NCBI RefSeq assembly: GCF_013184775.1
Contig: NZ_JAATVV010000005.1
Location: 186,001-250,000, forward strand
Reading direction: 5' to 3'
DNA: 64,000 bases
Source of the DNA: Martelella sp. HB161492
GTDB lineage: Bacteria; Pseudomonadota; Alphaproteobacteria; Rhizobiales; Rhizobiaceae
Positions within the stretch are counted from its first letter, which is position 1. Every line of letters starts with the position of its first letter. The notes under the pieces were generated by a model. The model saw nothing but the letters and a program-made list of their open reading frames with translations. It was not told the origin of the DNA and did no database searches. This document shows positions 18,383 to 26,904 of this stretch, piece after piece. A program made the position numbers and the translations under genes.

Positions 18383-20608
18383 TCAGCCCTTGCCGTCAGC
18401 TGATGGCTTGTAGCCGAGCAGCCGGAGCGCATTCAGCGTCACCAGAACCGTGGCACCGGTATCCGCCATGATGGCGATCCACAGACCGGTGATCCCGAGG
18501 ATTGACGTCACGAGGAAAATCGCCTTCAGCCCCAGTGCGAGGCTGATATTCTGACGGATATTACCCATGGCGGCACGCGACAGCCGGATCAGTGCCGGAA
18601 TATCGGTGACGCGGCTGCGCAGGATCGCAGCATCTGCCGTTTCCATGGCGACATCGGTTCCTGATCCCATGGCAACACCGACATTGGCCTGTTTCAGTGC
18701 CGGCGCATCATTGATGCCGTCACCCACCATGATGACGCCCTCTTCCGTCATCGCGCGAATGGCGGCGAGCTTGTCATCGGGCATCATTCCGGCCTTGGCG
18801 GCGATGCCGAGCTCGCTTGCAATCGCCTTGGCGGTGCGTTCATTGTCACCCGTCAGCATGACGGAAGAAATGCCCATGGCCGTGAGCGCCGCAATCGCCG
18901 CACCCGCATCAGGCCTCGGATCATCTCGCAGCGCGATCAGTCCTGCCAGCGTTTCGTTGCGAAGGACCGCGACCGTGGTCTTGCCGGCCGCCTCGAGATC
19001 GCTGATCTGCTCGTCGACCGCAGCCGAGACGCAGCCTGCCCGCCTGGCGAAATCCGGCTTGACAACACGCAGCAGGGTTTCACCGAGGCGTGCTTCAGCG
19101 CCCTCCCCCGGCAAGGCCTTCGCCGCGGATGTTGACGGAACACTGATACAGCTCGCTTCCGCCCGGGCAAGAATGGCAAGCGCCAGCGGATGGCTCGATC
19201 CGGCCTCAACGGCTGAGGCCAGTCGCAACAATTCGGTTTCGTCCAGGGCGAGCGCGATAATATCCGTGACCTGGGGCGTTCCGCGCGTCAAAGTTCCGGT
19301 CTTGTCAAATGCGACGTGGCGAATTTTCGCCGTTGCCTCGATGGCCGCCCCGCCTTTGACCAGCAGCCCGTGGCGGGCCCCGGCCGATAGCGCGGAGGCA
19401 ATCGAGGCGGGAACCGAAATCACCAGCGCGCATGGGCAGCCGATCAGCAGCAGGGCCAGGCCGCGATAGATCCAGGTGTCCCATGGCTGGCCTGCAAGAA
19501 GCGGTGGCAAAATGATGGTCAAGAACGCCAGGCCGACAATGACAGGCATGTAGTAACGGCTGAAACGGTCGATGAAACGTTCGGTTGGTGCGCGAGCGCT
19601 TTCGGCTTCTTCGACAAGCCGGATGATGCGGGCAATGGTATTGTCTTCAGGGGCCTTGGTGACAGAGACCCGCAGCGCTGCCTCGGCATTGACCGATCCG
19701 GCATAGACCGGGCTTCCGGGCTGTTTGGTCACCGGCACGCTTTCGCCAGTCACCGGGCTTTCATCAACGCCTGAAATCCCCTCAACAACGTCGCCATCGG
19801 CAGGTATGCGTTCTCCCGGCCGGACCAGAACGGCCTGACCGATCACAAGGCTTGAAGCCGGCACGTCACGCGTTGTCCCGTCAATTTCAAGCTGTGCCGT
19901 CTTCGGCACCAGCTCAGCAAGCGATCGGATTCCGGCGCGCGCCCGGTTGGCGGCAACGCCTTCGAGGACTTCGCCGACAGCGAACAGAAAGACGACGAGT
20001 GCGGCTTCCTCGGCCGCTCCGATGAACAGGGCGCCGACCGCGGCGACCGTCATCAGGCTTTCGATCGTAAATGGCTGGCCGGTCCGCAACAGCAGAAATG
20101 CGCGTTTCGCAACTGGAGCAAGTCCGACAAGCGAAGCGAGAACAAAGGGCCATAGCCCGAGGATCGGCAATGTGAGCTCGGCGATCCAGGCCAGCGCCAG
20201 CAAGGTCGCCGTCAGCAGCACCAGGCGGCCCTTCGATGTCTGATACCAGCTCTGGCCGGCGTCGGCCTCATCATGGCTGTGGCTATGGGCATCGCCATGG
20301 CCATCATCGTGATGATGATGATGGTCGCAGCTGCAGTCATGCGCGTGACCATGATCGGCCGTCTGCGGGGCCGGGCCTGCGGTATCGCTGGCAGCGATGC
20401 TGTATCCAAGCGCGCGTACCGCCTTTTCAACCGCCTGATGGTTGCCATTGGCCGGATCAATGTCGGCTCTAAGACGTTCGCTCATCAGCGTGATGTCGAC
20501 ATTGGAAACGCCGGGAACCCGTTCCACAGCGTGACGGACTTTGGCAACACAGGATGCACAATCCATGCCCTTCACCTGCCATTCCATCCGATTTGCTGTC
20601 TGAACCAT
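18383..20608 (-). CDS. zntA: Heavy-metal P1B-type ATPase, Zn/Cd/Pb exporter (ZntA/CadA type)
   Basis: A 741-residue efflux pump from the ATG at 20608, with GGAGG 7 nt upstream. An N-terminal HMA domain (GMDCASC, 14-20) is followed by a His/Asp-rich loop (86-113) that likely buffers metal. Six to eight membrane helices surround CPC (391-393), the phosphorylated aspartate is D435 in DKTGTLT, the actuator motif is TGES (about 287-290), and the HP motif is SSHPLA. CPC with a late K and D-type metal site places it in the Zn(II)/Cd(II)/Pb(II) subgroup. Its promoter overlaps the end of repC and looks MerR-controlled. Confidence 0.93.
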   Translation of the reverse strand: MVQTANRMEWQVKGMDCASCVAKVRHAVERVPGVSNVDITLMSERLRADIDPANGNHQAVEKAVRALGYSIAASDTAGPAPQTADHGHAHDCSCDHHHHHDDGHGDAHSHSHDEADAGQSWYQTSKGRLVLLTATLLALAWIAELTLPILGLWPFVLASLVGLAPVAKRAFLLLRTGQPFTIESLMTVAAVGALFIGAAEEAALVVFLFAVGEVLEGVAANRARAGIRSLAELVPKTAQLEIDGTTRDVPASSLVIGQAVLVRPGERIPADGDVVEGISGVDESPVTGESVPVTKQPGSPVYAGSVNAEAALRVSVTKAPEDNTIARIIRLVEEAESARAPTERFIDRFSRYYMPVIVGLAFLTIILPPLLAGQPWDTWIYRGLALLLIGCPCALVISVPASIASALSAGARHGLLVKGGAAIEATAKIRHVAFDKTGTLTRGTPQVTDIIALALDETELLRLASAVEAGSSHPLALAILARAEASCISVPSTSAAKALPGEGAEARLGETLLRVVKPDFARRAGCVSAAVDEQISDLEAAGKTTVAVLRNETLAGLIALRDDPRPDAGAAIAALTAMGISSVMLTGDNERTAKAIASELGIAAKAGMMPDDKLAAIRAMTEEGVIMVGDGINDAPALKQANVGVAMGSGTDVAMETADAAILRSRVTDIPALIRLSRAAMGNIRQNISLALGLKAIFLVTSILGITGLWIAIMADTGATVLVTLNALRLLGYKPSADGKG

Positions 20609-20642
20609 TGCGTCCTCCGCAGTTTTGATTGCGTGTTTCTCC

Positions 20643-20673
20643 TTCCTAATGCCTCTAGTGACTAGAGGTTCAA
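20643..20673 (-). promoter_or_regulatory. MerR-type metal-responsive promoter of the P1B-ATPase gene
   Basis: On the minus strand a -35 box TTGAAC (20668-20673) and a -10 box TAGGAA (20643-20648) are separated by 19 bp, and the spacer region is filled by a perfect 17-bp palindrome with odd centre, CCTCTAGT-G-ACTAGAGG on the plus strand (20652-20668). An overlong spacer with a central dyad is the hallmark of CueR/ZntR/CadR-type operators. It overlaps the repC stop codon. No merR-family gene is in the window, so the regulator would act from elsewhere. Confidence 0.8.
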
Positions 20674-21929
20674 GCCCTGACGGGGCGGAAATTCGCATCG
20701 CTGGCAGATGCGAACTGGCGAAGTCGATCGCTGATGATCAGAGAATCCGGTCTGTTCTCAGACAATGTCCTGCTTTGAGAGGATAGCGACCATTCCGCGT
20801 TTTGCCGGCGGGGAAGAAAATCATTGATCGTCTGCTGGTTTCTTACAATTTTGTTTGTAATTACAATGAGATAGGCTGACGGCTTGGCGATTTTTTCGCC
20901 CAATTCATAGATCATGGCAATGGCGAGAGCCGTATCAAGACTGCCGAGTCTGAGACGTGCAGCATTGACCGTCGTTGTCGGTATTGCCAGTAGCCTTGCA
21001 GCGAGGTCGGATGCCCTGAGGAGACGATCCGATGTCGCAGTAAGGTTGTTCAGAATGTCCCCGGTGAAATTCGGCAATTGTTGCAAAATATCGACCGAAA
21101 GAGCGGCTTTGCGGTCCGTGCTAAAAATCTTTTGATTTTTTTTATCTGGTGTTGGGTCTTCTTTGTGGCGCTCATTTTGTGGTGCAATGGCGCTCAGATT
21201 TGCAGCATTTGTGATGTTTTCCAGAAGCTTGCCGAGATCTCGCAATAAGGCGGAAAAGTCCTCGAGAATGGCGCTCGCCTGTTCTGGTGCAAGCCTCGGT
21301 GAAAGCTTGCCGCTAAGCTCAGCATAGGCGTGCTGAAAACGGGCGGCCGCATCAGTCTTGTCATGGGCGACGAGAAAGCTGATCCCCTTGGCCAGGGTAC
21401 GGCGGCTGGTGGTGATCTGCTCGCGTAGCCGCCGGGATGCTTGGCGTTGCGCTTCAGCCGCTTCGGCCAATGCTTCAAACTCGGCCTGGCGGGCAATCAG
21501 TGGTGTGAGGTCAAACCCATAGGCATAGTCAAGCTTGCCACCGGCGGCGCGGCGGGCATAGCGCTTGCCGTTCGGGCTGTCTCGGCGGATGATGATCCCC
21601 TTTTCGACCAGAAGGGCAATGTGACGGCGCAACGTTGCCGCAGAGATGCCGTTGGCGCGTTCGGCAAGGGTTACATTGCTCGGGAAGACCACAAGAGCCG
21701 GCCCCTGGCGCAGCATGCGCTCGGGGTAGAAGGACAGAAGCGCATTGAGGATCGTGAGTGCGCGATCGGCAAGGCCGAGTGACGGTGCGGCCGCCCGAAG
21801 CGTTCGGAACAATGTCCATTTGTCGGCACTGGCATCGATTTTCAGCGTTTTGATTGTCTGTTGCGTTGAAATTTGCGCATGAGATAACGCCCGCCGTCCG
21901 AAGGACGTCGACAAAACTTCACTATGCAT
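20670..21929 (-). CDS. repC: Replication initiator RepC of a repABC replicon
   Basis: A 419-residue RepC. It has the conserved ADRALTILNALLSFYP, an N-terminal winged-helix DNA-binding region (about 75-125: TLAERANGISAATLRRHIALLVEKGIIIRRDSPNGKRYARR in pieces), the DYAYGFDLTPLIAR block, and a C-terminal domain ending in FDLPRRQ-like text. RepC proteins bind and open an origin that lies inside their own gene. The central part (codons about 245-275) is coded by an AT-rich stretch. Upstream leader and antisense RNA control its translation. Third gene of repABC, 225 bp after repB. Confidence 0.95.
   Translation of the reverse strand: MHSEVLSTSFGRRALSHAQISTQQTIKTLKIDASADKWTLFRTLRAAAPSLGLADRALTILNALLSFYPERMLRQGPALVVFPSNVTLAERANGISAATLRRHIALLVEKGIIIRRDSPNGKRYARRAAGGKLDYAYGFDLTPLIARQAEFEALAEAAEAQRQASRRLREQITTSRRTLAKGISFLVAHDKTDAAARFQHAYAELSGKLSPRLAPEQASAILEDFSALLRDLGKLLENITNAANLSAIAPQNERHKEDPTPDKKNQKIFSTDRKAALSVDILQQLPNFTGDILNNLTATSDRLLRASDLAARLLAIPTTTVNAARLRLGSLDTALAIAMIYELGEKIAKPSAYLIVITNKIVRNQQTINDFLPRRQNAEWSLSSQSRTLSENRPDSLIISDRLRQFASASDANFRPVRA
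21115..21185. other. Probable origin of replication (oriV) inside repC
   Basis: An AT-rich island within an otherwise GC-rich gene, including an 8-nt T run near 21137 and repeated T-rich blocks, in the middle of repC. In characterised repABC plasmids the origin is such a region in the centre of repC. No iterons were seen. Confidence 0.6.
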
Positions 21930-21931
21930 GT

Positions 21932-21955
21932 CTTTTACCTTTCGACAGGCAAAAG
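21932..21955 (-). promoter_or_regulatory. Translation-control hairpin in the repC leader
   Basis: CTTTT-A-CCT (21932-21940) pairs with AGG-C-AAAAG (21947-21955) around a 6-nt loop, with one mismatch. On the transcript the stem includes the AAAGG ribosome-binding site of repC, just 3 nt before its ATG at 21929. Sequestration of the repC start by leader structure, promoted by the antisense RNA, is the known control logic of repABC. Confidence 0.6.
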
Positions 21956-21993
21956 AAATCTGCCCCCAAAACGAGAAATTTCGTTTCAGGCTA

Positions 21994-22079
21994 TTGACTG
22001 TGTTTTCAGGAAATGCGACTCAAAGGGTGCTTAGTACTTCGAGAGGCTTCCGGATTTCACATTCGGGGGCCTTTCTTTT
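21994..22079 (+). ncRNA. Antisense ctRNA between repB and repC (incompatibility RNA)
   Basis: Opposite to repABC, a TTGACT -35 box (21994-21999) lies about 45 bp upstream of a strong intrinsic terminator. The RNA would start near 22028 and be about 50 nt. The terminator is an 11-bp stem AGGCTTCCGGA (22044-22054) with TTCGGGGGCCT (22062-22072), including G-U pairs, followed by T-rich TTCTTTT. Position and form match the ctRNA (incA) of repABC plasmids, which represses RepC synthesis. The -10 box is poor, so the exact start is uncertain. Confidence 0.72.
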
Positions 22080-22154
22080 GCGGTTCTGCTTTTCCTCTTT
22101 CAAATGATGATTGCTGGTTTTCGGTGGCCTCACTGTGAGGCTGTCTCCGTGGGT

Positions 22155-23174
22155 CTATGGCGTTTCTCCTTTCGCTTTGCTGCTGTCAGCTTCAAGATAT
22201 TCACTGACTAGTTCATCCATCCGGCTGGCCATCCATTCGGCAAAATCGGCTTCTGCCTTGGGAATAACGAGGGTCATGCCGGAGGGTGAAGACTTGAGAC
22301 GTCCGAAGATGCGGCCGTCAGCGGCAACGTCGCGGCTTTCGGGTTGCGTCGTGGCGACCCCTGCCCTGCCCTTGGCTGCCTTGGTGGCGAGCGCCATGCG
22401 GCGAATACCGTCGGCGGCCTGAAAGTCATCGTTGAGAAACAGCGCCCGCACGCGCTCAGCGGCATCTGTTCCGCCCTGCTCAAGCAATTCGGCAAAGGCA
22501 AGCCATTTTGGCCGGCCGACATTCTTTGCGCGGCCGATGCCCAGGACGATATCGAGCGGCAGGCTGGATGAGACCTTCAGCATCAGCGAGACGGGTGTCT
22601 TCGACAGGCTGAGTGTGCGGCCGATGGCGCCGCCGGAAAAGCCGGCATCGCGCAGCTTCGCCGCCCAGACTGCCTGCTCAATCCAGGTGAGGTTCTCACG
22701 GACACCGTTTTCGAGGCTCTGCTCGATCAGCAGGTCGTTGTCGCTGAGGACCCGGACATAGGCCTTGACACGGATGGTCTCGGGTTTGTCGCTCTGGGCA
22801 AGCAGGGATTTGATCGCTGCCAGCCGGCGGTGACCATAGGCAAGCTGATATCGTTCGCCGCCATCGGGATGCGGGCGGACAAGGATCGGGATTTTCTGTC
22901 CTTCAGAGGCAATGGATGCGGCAAGTTCCTCGATTTCCGTTTCGACCTCAGGATCGTTTTCAAACCGGTCCTGAAACGGCGAGCTGTCGATTGTCGCCGG
23001 GTCGAGGCTGACGATGCTGTCTTCGGACAGGCCTGACAGCGCTTTGCCGACATTGGCGATCACGGGGGAGCTTCGGCGCGCGCGATGTCCAAGACCCTGC
23101 GTCCTCGGTGTTTCGCCTTCCGCCGGCGGATTCACCGAGCCCTCCGACATCATTTTGAGAATGCTTTTCTTCAT
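22155..23174 (-). CDS. repB: Partition protein RepB (ParB family)
   Basis: A 339-residue centromere-binding protein. The N-terminal ParB/CTPase-like domain has EELAASIASEGQKIPILVRPHPDGGERYQLAYGHRRLAA in pieces, with the GHRR box around 118-121. The helix-turn-helix follows (LRDAGFSGGAIGRTLSLSKTPVSLMLKV in pieces). The start overlaps the end of repA by 4 bp (ATGA). Probable target sites are the palindromes at 24641 and 24731. Confidence 0.95.
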   Translation of the reverse strand: MKKSILKMMSEGSVNPPAEGETPRTQGLGHRARRSSPVIANVGKALSGLSEDSIVSLDPATIDSSPFQDRFENDPEVETEIEELAASIASEGQKIPILVRPHPDGGERYQLAYGHRRLAAIKSLLAQSDKPETIRVKAYVRVLSDNDLLIEQSLENGVRENLTWIEQAVWAAKLRDAGFSGGAIGRTLSLSKTPVSLMLKVSSSLPLDIVLGIGRAKNVGRPKWLAFAELLEQGGTDAAERVRALFLNDDFQAADGIRRMALATKAAKGRAGVATTQPESRDVAADGRIFGRLKSSPSGMTLVIPKAEADFAEWMASRMDELVSEYLEADSSKAKGETP

Positions 23175-24388
23175 ACCGGCCTGCCCCAGACGCTTTTCAG
23201 GAGTTCGAGAATTTCACCGTTGACGGCGTCGGCGCTTTCAAGCGCGCGCTTATAGGTTTCCCGTCCCACTTCACCGCTTTCCAGTTCGTAGAGCGATTTC
23301 TTCGCCACACCGGCGCCGGCGATCGCGGTCGATTCCACTGCATCGGCCACCAGAACATCGTCGCCGAACAACCGGCGCATGACGCTCGACATGTATTTTT
23401 GCGGTCCGTCATTGGGGTTGACGCGGGTGAGAAGGAACCGGAGGAAATCGTGGTTGAACTGGGCGCCGAACTGCTCAAGCGTTTCCGACAGATCCGAGAT
23501 CATGATCAGGAACTGGTTGCAGGAGGCGACATCAAGCATGGCGGGATGAACGGTGACAATCAGCCCGGTCGCGGCATAAAGTGCGGCAAGCGTGGCATAG
23601 CCAAGCGACGGCGGCGTATCGATGATAACAAAGTCATAGCTGTCTTCGACCGAGGCGATGGCATTGTTGAGGCGCTCAAAAAACAGCCCGAGAATGTCGC
23701 GGTCGCGCGAGGCCAGATAGGCCGGGGTATCGAACTCGAAATCCATCAGTTCCAGATTGCCGGGGACGAGGTCGACGCCGGGAAAATAGGTCTGGCGGAT
23801 GACGTCGGCGAGCGGCCGGCGGTCGGCATCATAGCGCAGGGCCGCATAAACCGTCTCGTTTTCGGCGACATCAAACTCCGGCTGCAGCCCGAAGATCGAG
23901 GTCAGCGAAGCCTGCGGGTCGAGATCGAGGCAAAGAACGCGATAGCCCTGCAACGCCAGATAATGCGACAGATGCGAGGATGTGGTGGTCTTGGAGCTGC
24001 CGCCCTTGAAATTGGCAACAGCGACAATCTGCAGCTTCTCGCCAGGCCGGCGCCGCGGCCACAGTCTCAGCGCATCATCCGGGCGCCGCTCCGCGAGGAA
24101 GTGGCGCAGTTCAAGCATCTGCTCGATCGTGTAGATCCGGCGATTGTTGTCGGCGCGATGCGGCTGGGGGCCCTTCCCGTCAATGGTGAGCGCCCGCAGC
24201 GTGCTTTCCGGAATATCGAGAAGCCGCACGAGATCGGAGGTCGAAAAAGTTCTGGTGAAAGCTTTTTCTGCCTCTGGCGGATACATGCGATGACGCATAT
24301 CCTGGAGCTCGTTCGACAGACGGAGGGTATAATCCTCGATCTTCGCGGCCGTGTTGGTTTCGAAGTTTTCTGCGAGCTTGTCATTCAT
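23171..24388 (-). CDS. repA: Partition ATPase RepA (ParA family)
   Basis: A 405-residue ParA-type ATPase from the ATG at 24388 (MNDKLAENFE). A TTG at 24415 in frame is an alternative. An N-terminal winged-helix segment (about 48-100: STSDLVRLLDIPESTLRALTIDG in pieces) precedes the deviant Walker A KGGSSKTT (128-135), then CLDLDPQASLT and the Walker B region FVIIDTPPSLG. With RepB it drives plasmid segregation and represses the operon. First gene of repABC. Confidence 0.95.
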   Translation of the reverse strand: MNDKLAENFETNTAAKIEDYTLRLSNELQDMRHRMYPPEAEKAFTRTFSTSDLVRLLDIPESTLRALTIDGKGPQPHRADNNRRIYTIEQMLELRHFLAERRPDDALRLWPRRRPGEKLQIVAVANFKGGSSKTTTSSHLSHYLALQGYRVLCLDLDPQASLTSIFGLQPEFDVAENETVYAALRYDADRRPLADVIRQTYFPGVDLVPGNLELMDFEFDTPAYLASRDRDILGLFFERLNNAIASVEDSYDFVIIDTPPSLGYATLAALYAATGLIVTVHPAMLDVASCNQFLIMISDLSETLEQFGAQFNHDFLRFLLTRVNPNDGPQKYMSSVMRRLFGDDVLVADAVESTAIAGAGVAKKSLYELESGEVGRETYKRALESADAVNGEILELLKSVWGRPV

Positions 24389-24640
24389 TTGACGGTTTTC
24401 ATCCCGAAACGGCAAAATTTACGCTAAGGCTGCATGATCGCTTGCGATTCTGCAAGATATTTTTATTTAACAGAAGGTTAATGACTGCGGCGGCCAGTAT
24501 AGCGGCGATCTGCAACAGTCTAATAACGCAAAGCCCTCTGACAAAAGGCGTCCGGCCTGTTATTGCATAGCGTCTCTGGCGCTGATTTCTGCCTTTCGTT
24601 TGACGTCTGGGCGCTCTTTCATTTCTGAGCCGCGTAGCCG

Positions 24641-24664
24641 GTCAGTTTTCAATTGAAAACTGAC
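24641..24664. promoter_or_regulatory. parS-like site 1 (24-bp perfect palindrome)
   Basis: A perfect 24-bp inverted repeat with the core GTTTTCAATTGAAAAC. Known repABC parS sites are 16-bp palindromes of the form GTT....GC....AAC bound by RepB; this one keeps the outer GTT/AAC but has AT at the centre. A second copy of the 18-bp core is 90 bp away. Confidence 0.75.
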
Positions 24665-24730
24665 TCCTTCGATTTTTGCGCCGGAATCGCTGATCTTCAG
24701 CTGAGGTCAGCGCCGGAATGACCGGCGCCT

Positions 24731-24748
24731 AGTTTTCAATTGAAAACT
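24731..24748. promoter_or_regulatory. parS-like site 2
   Basis: AGTTTTCAATTGAAAACT, an 18-bp perfect palindrome the same as the core of the site at 24641-24664. It lies 15 bp past the stop of the PLP lyase gene and 343 bp upstream of repA. Two equal sites upstream of repA support a role as the RepB-binding centromere. Confidence 0.75.
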
Positions 24749-24762
24749 TTTCTCGTCGTTGA

Positions 24763-25740
24763 TCAGGCCTGCGAGGCGATGAGTTCGCCGATCCTGGTAA
24801 TGTCGATATTGCCGCCGGAAATGATAATGCCGACGCGCTTGCCTTTGACCGGGGCAATGCCAAAAAGGGCTGCCGCCGCTGCAAGGCAGCCGGTCGGTTC
24901 GACGACGATTTTCAGCCGCTCCAGAAAGAAGGCCATCGCCCTGACCAGGTCCCTGTCGCCGACGGTGACGATGTCGTCGACCAGATCGCTGATGATGGGA
25001 AAGTTGTGCTGGCCGAGATGCGTGGTCATCGCGCCATCGGCCAATGTCTTGGGAACGGCGATTTCGACAATCTTGCCGCTGCGGAACGATTGCTGTCCGT
25101 CATTCCCGGCTTCGGGCTCAACGCCGATTACCGAGATGGAAGGGTTGATTGCCTTTGCCGCCAGCGCCGTGCCGCCGAGCAGGCCGCCGCCGCCAAGCGG
25201 TGCTATCAGCATATCCAGCGTGCCGACGGTTTCGAGCAATTCTTTCGCGGCGGTGCCCTGCCCGGCGATGACCTGCGGGTGGTCATAGGGCGGAATCAGC
25301 GTCATGCCCTTTTCTTCGGCGAGGGCCGTGCCAATGGCCTCCCGGTTTTCCTTGTATCGGTCATAAGTGCGGATGGTGCCGCCATAGCCCTTGGTCGCCG
25401 CCATTTTAACGGCTGGGGCGTCGCTGGGCATGATGATGGTGGCGGCGCAGCCGAGCAGGCGTGATGCCAGTGCCACAGCCTGGGCGTGGTTGCCCGAGGA
25501 GTAGGTGACGACTCCGCGGGCGCGCTCGTCGTCGCTCAGCGCCGCAATTGCATTATAGGCGCCGCGAAATTTGAAAGCGCCAATTCGCTGAAAGTTCTCG
25601 GCTTTGAAAAACAGGTTGGCGCCGGACAGGGCATCGGCAGTTGTCGATGTCAGGACTGGGGTCTCGTGAGCCGCGCCTTTGATCCTGGCGGCGGCGGCGA
25701 GCACGTCTGAATAATCGGGAATGGATGTGGTGGAAATCAT
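24763..25740 (-). CDS. Threonine/serine dehydratase family PLP enzyme, 3-hydroxyaspartate ammonia-lyase-like
   Basis: A 325-residue fold-type II PLP enzyme from the ATG at 25740; a GTG 9 nt upstream is possible. The PLP lysine is in ENFQRIGAFKFRGAYNA, the substrate loop is SSGNHAQ, and the phosphate-binding loop is PLGGGGLLGG. The blocks PPYDHPQVIAGQGTAAKEL and EPEAGNDGQQSF are close to those of threo-3-hydroxyaspartate ammonia-lyases and serine racemase-like enzymes. There is no C-terminal ACT domain, so it is the catabolic type. Convergent neighbour absent; it reads in the same direction as repABC but is separated by the parS region. Confidence 0.85.
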   Translation of the reverse strand: MISTTSIPDYSDVLAAAARIKGAAHETPVLTSTTADALSGANLFFKAENFQRIGAFKFRGAYNAIAALSDDERARGVVTYSSGNHAQAVALASRLLGCAATIIMPSDAPAVKMAATKGYGGTIRTYDRYKENREAIGTALAEEKGMTLIPPYDHPQVIAGQGTAAKELLETVGTLDMLIAPLGGGGLLGGTALAAKAINPSISVIGVEPEAGNDGQQSFRSGKIVEIAVPKTLADGAMTTHLGQHNFPIISDLVDDIVTVGDRDLVRAMAFFLERLKIVVEPTGCLAAAAALFGIAPVKGKRVGIIISGGNIDITRIGELIASQA

Positions 25741-25910
25741 GGCGATCACTTCGTCAAAAGTCTCGGGAATCAGACTCTATCGGGGTGCGTGACGGAAGTG
25801 AAGCGCGAGCTTCTGAGGCATAATATCCAGGCTGTGATCGGCTATGGAATGATCCCGTCTTTTGTGAACGCCAGCATGCCCGGCTGATCGCACCACGGCA
25901 ATGATTGCGA

Positions 25911-26513
25911 TCAGATCACGTTCGGCTGCAGATCTCGAGACTTGCCATAGGTGGCGCATTGGCGACCGGCTCGAGGTCGGACTGACATATTGTCGTCTCT
26001 GCGAACCTCATCGTGCCTGTGCGGCGTCCCGTCCGTTGCGGCTGGCGATGGCTGGTCTGGCAGATGCAGACATGCTTTGGACTTGCGCCCTGCCGTGCTG
26101 TCAATGAATTCAATGTCCGCCTGACAGCCTTCACCATCAAGAAAATAGAGAAGGGCAAGCAGCGCGCCGAGATCCTGGGGGCTGCACAAATCCTGTGGCG
26201 TCTGGCCGTTGAAGGCGGAGATGAGCATAGAAATCGCTGCGGGGTCCGTCTTTGGCATGCTCCCAAGTGCGCTGGCGCGTTGGGCGATAATGGTCCGGAC
26301 GGCGCGTTCGCCACGCAGCAGCGCCAGCTTCGACCTGAGGACCGCGAGAATGCGACGCGGGAAAAGCAGCGTCGCAGGGGAGGGTGGCTGTGTCTGGGCG
26401 TCCATCAGCGGGGTAGCGAGATCCGGGCAGCAGCAAAGCCCCGCATAGATTGGCGCGTTCATGGATGAGGCGGTCTTGCCGGGGCTGTAGCTCCGCGCAT
26501 TTTTGTACATCAT
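25911..26513 (-). CDS. Hypothetical protein, about 200 residues
   Basis: Unrecognised. The start at 26513 has AGAAGG just upstream. After a low-complexity N-terminal part (about 1-60, including a Cys triplet), the middle looks like a folded helical protein: FPRRILAVLRSKLALLRGER, ALGSMPKTDPAAISMLISAF and LGALLALLYFLDGEG. The C-terminal 40 residues are polar and poorly structured. No signal peptide or membrane segment. It lies between the PLP lyase and the DUF1403-ScpB pair and reads divergently from the latter. Frames on the opposite strand here are less protein-like. Confidence 0.5.
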   Translation of the reverse strand: MMYKNARSYSPGKTASSMNAPIYAGLCCCPDLATPLMDAQTQPPSPATLLFPRRILAVLRSKLALLRGERAVRTIIAQRASALGSMPKTDPAAISMLISAFNGQTPQDLCSPQDLGALLALLYFLDGEGCQADIEFIDSTAGRKSKACLHLPDQPSPAATDGTPHRHDEVRRDDNMSVRPRAGRQCATYGKSRDLQPNVI

Positions 26514-26904
26514 TACACCTTCTGTTCGACCAGGCTTGCCATCCATGCCTTGCCGCACCGGGCGAGAGGTCTATCGGGCCGGCGTGCTTGCATTCTGCTT
26601 CATTGACGGCGGCGCAGGCTTCATCATATAGCTGAGCCTTGTCCTTGCTTTGCCGGATCCATGAGCGCGCGTAGACGGAACTGCATCTGGTGTGTGAGTA
26701 CAATATAAAGTAGAATTGATGAATTATATTCATTCTATAGTGGTGCTATAGTCAATTGGGGTTCACATGGACGCGCCGGGCGGCGTCCTGCCTTCCTCCG
26801 TCCAAAATGCTTTCAGCGCTGAAGCGGCCATGCATTTGTAATCGACGAGGTGTGCGGTTATAGTTTGAAAATCGTATAAAAATGCACGAATCGAAGGATC
26901 TGCC
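26514..26904. promoter_or_regulatory. Divergent intergenic region upstream of DUF1403-scpB
   Basis: About 390 bp. The centre (26700-26760) is strongly AT-rich and contains CTATAG-TGGTG-CTATAG (26736-26752), an inverted pair of hexamers that may be an operator, preceded by TTATATTCATTC. No gene found. Confidence 0.4.

Larger units (their letters stand above)
24389..24762. promoter_or_regulatory. repABC promoter and centromere region
   Basis: A 374-bp gap upstream of repA. It holds an AT-rich stretch near 24455-24485 (likely promoter) and two identical-core palindromes described separately. No gene seen. Confidence 0.6.

Noticed and set aside
20273-20665. Plus-strand frame with runs of Met/Ile over the His-rich loop of the P-type ATPase
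   Set aside because: Runs of ATG and ATC come from the antisense of histidine codons; no ribosome-binding site.
26013-26468. Plus-strand frame opposite the 200-residue hypothetical gene
   Set aside because: The minus-strand frame has a better ribosome-binding site and more protein-like helices; both cannot be confirmed without comparison.
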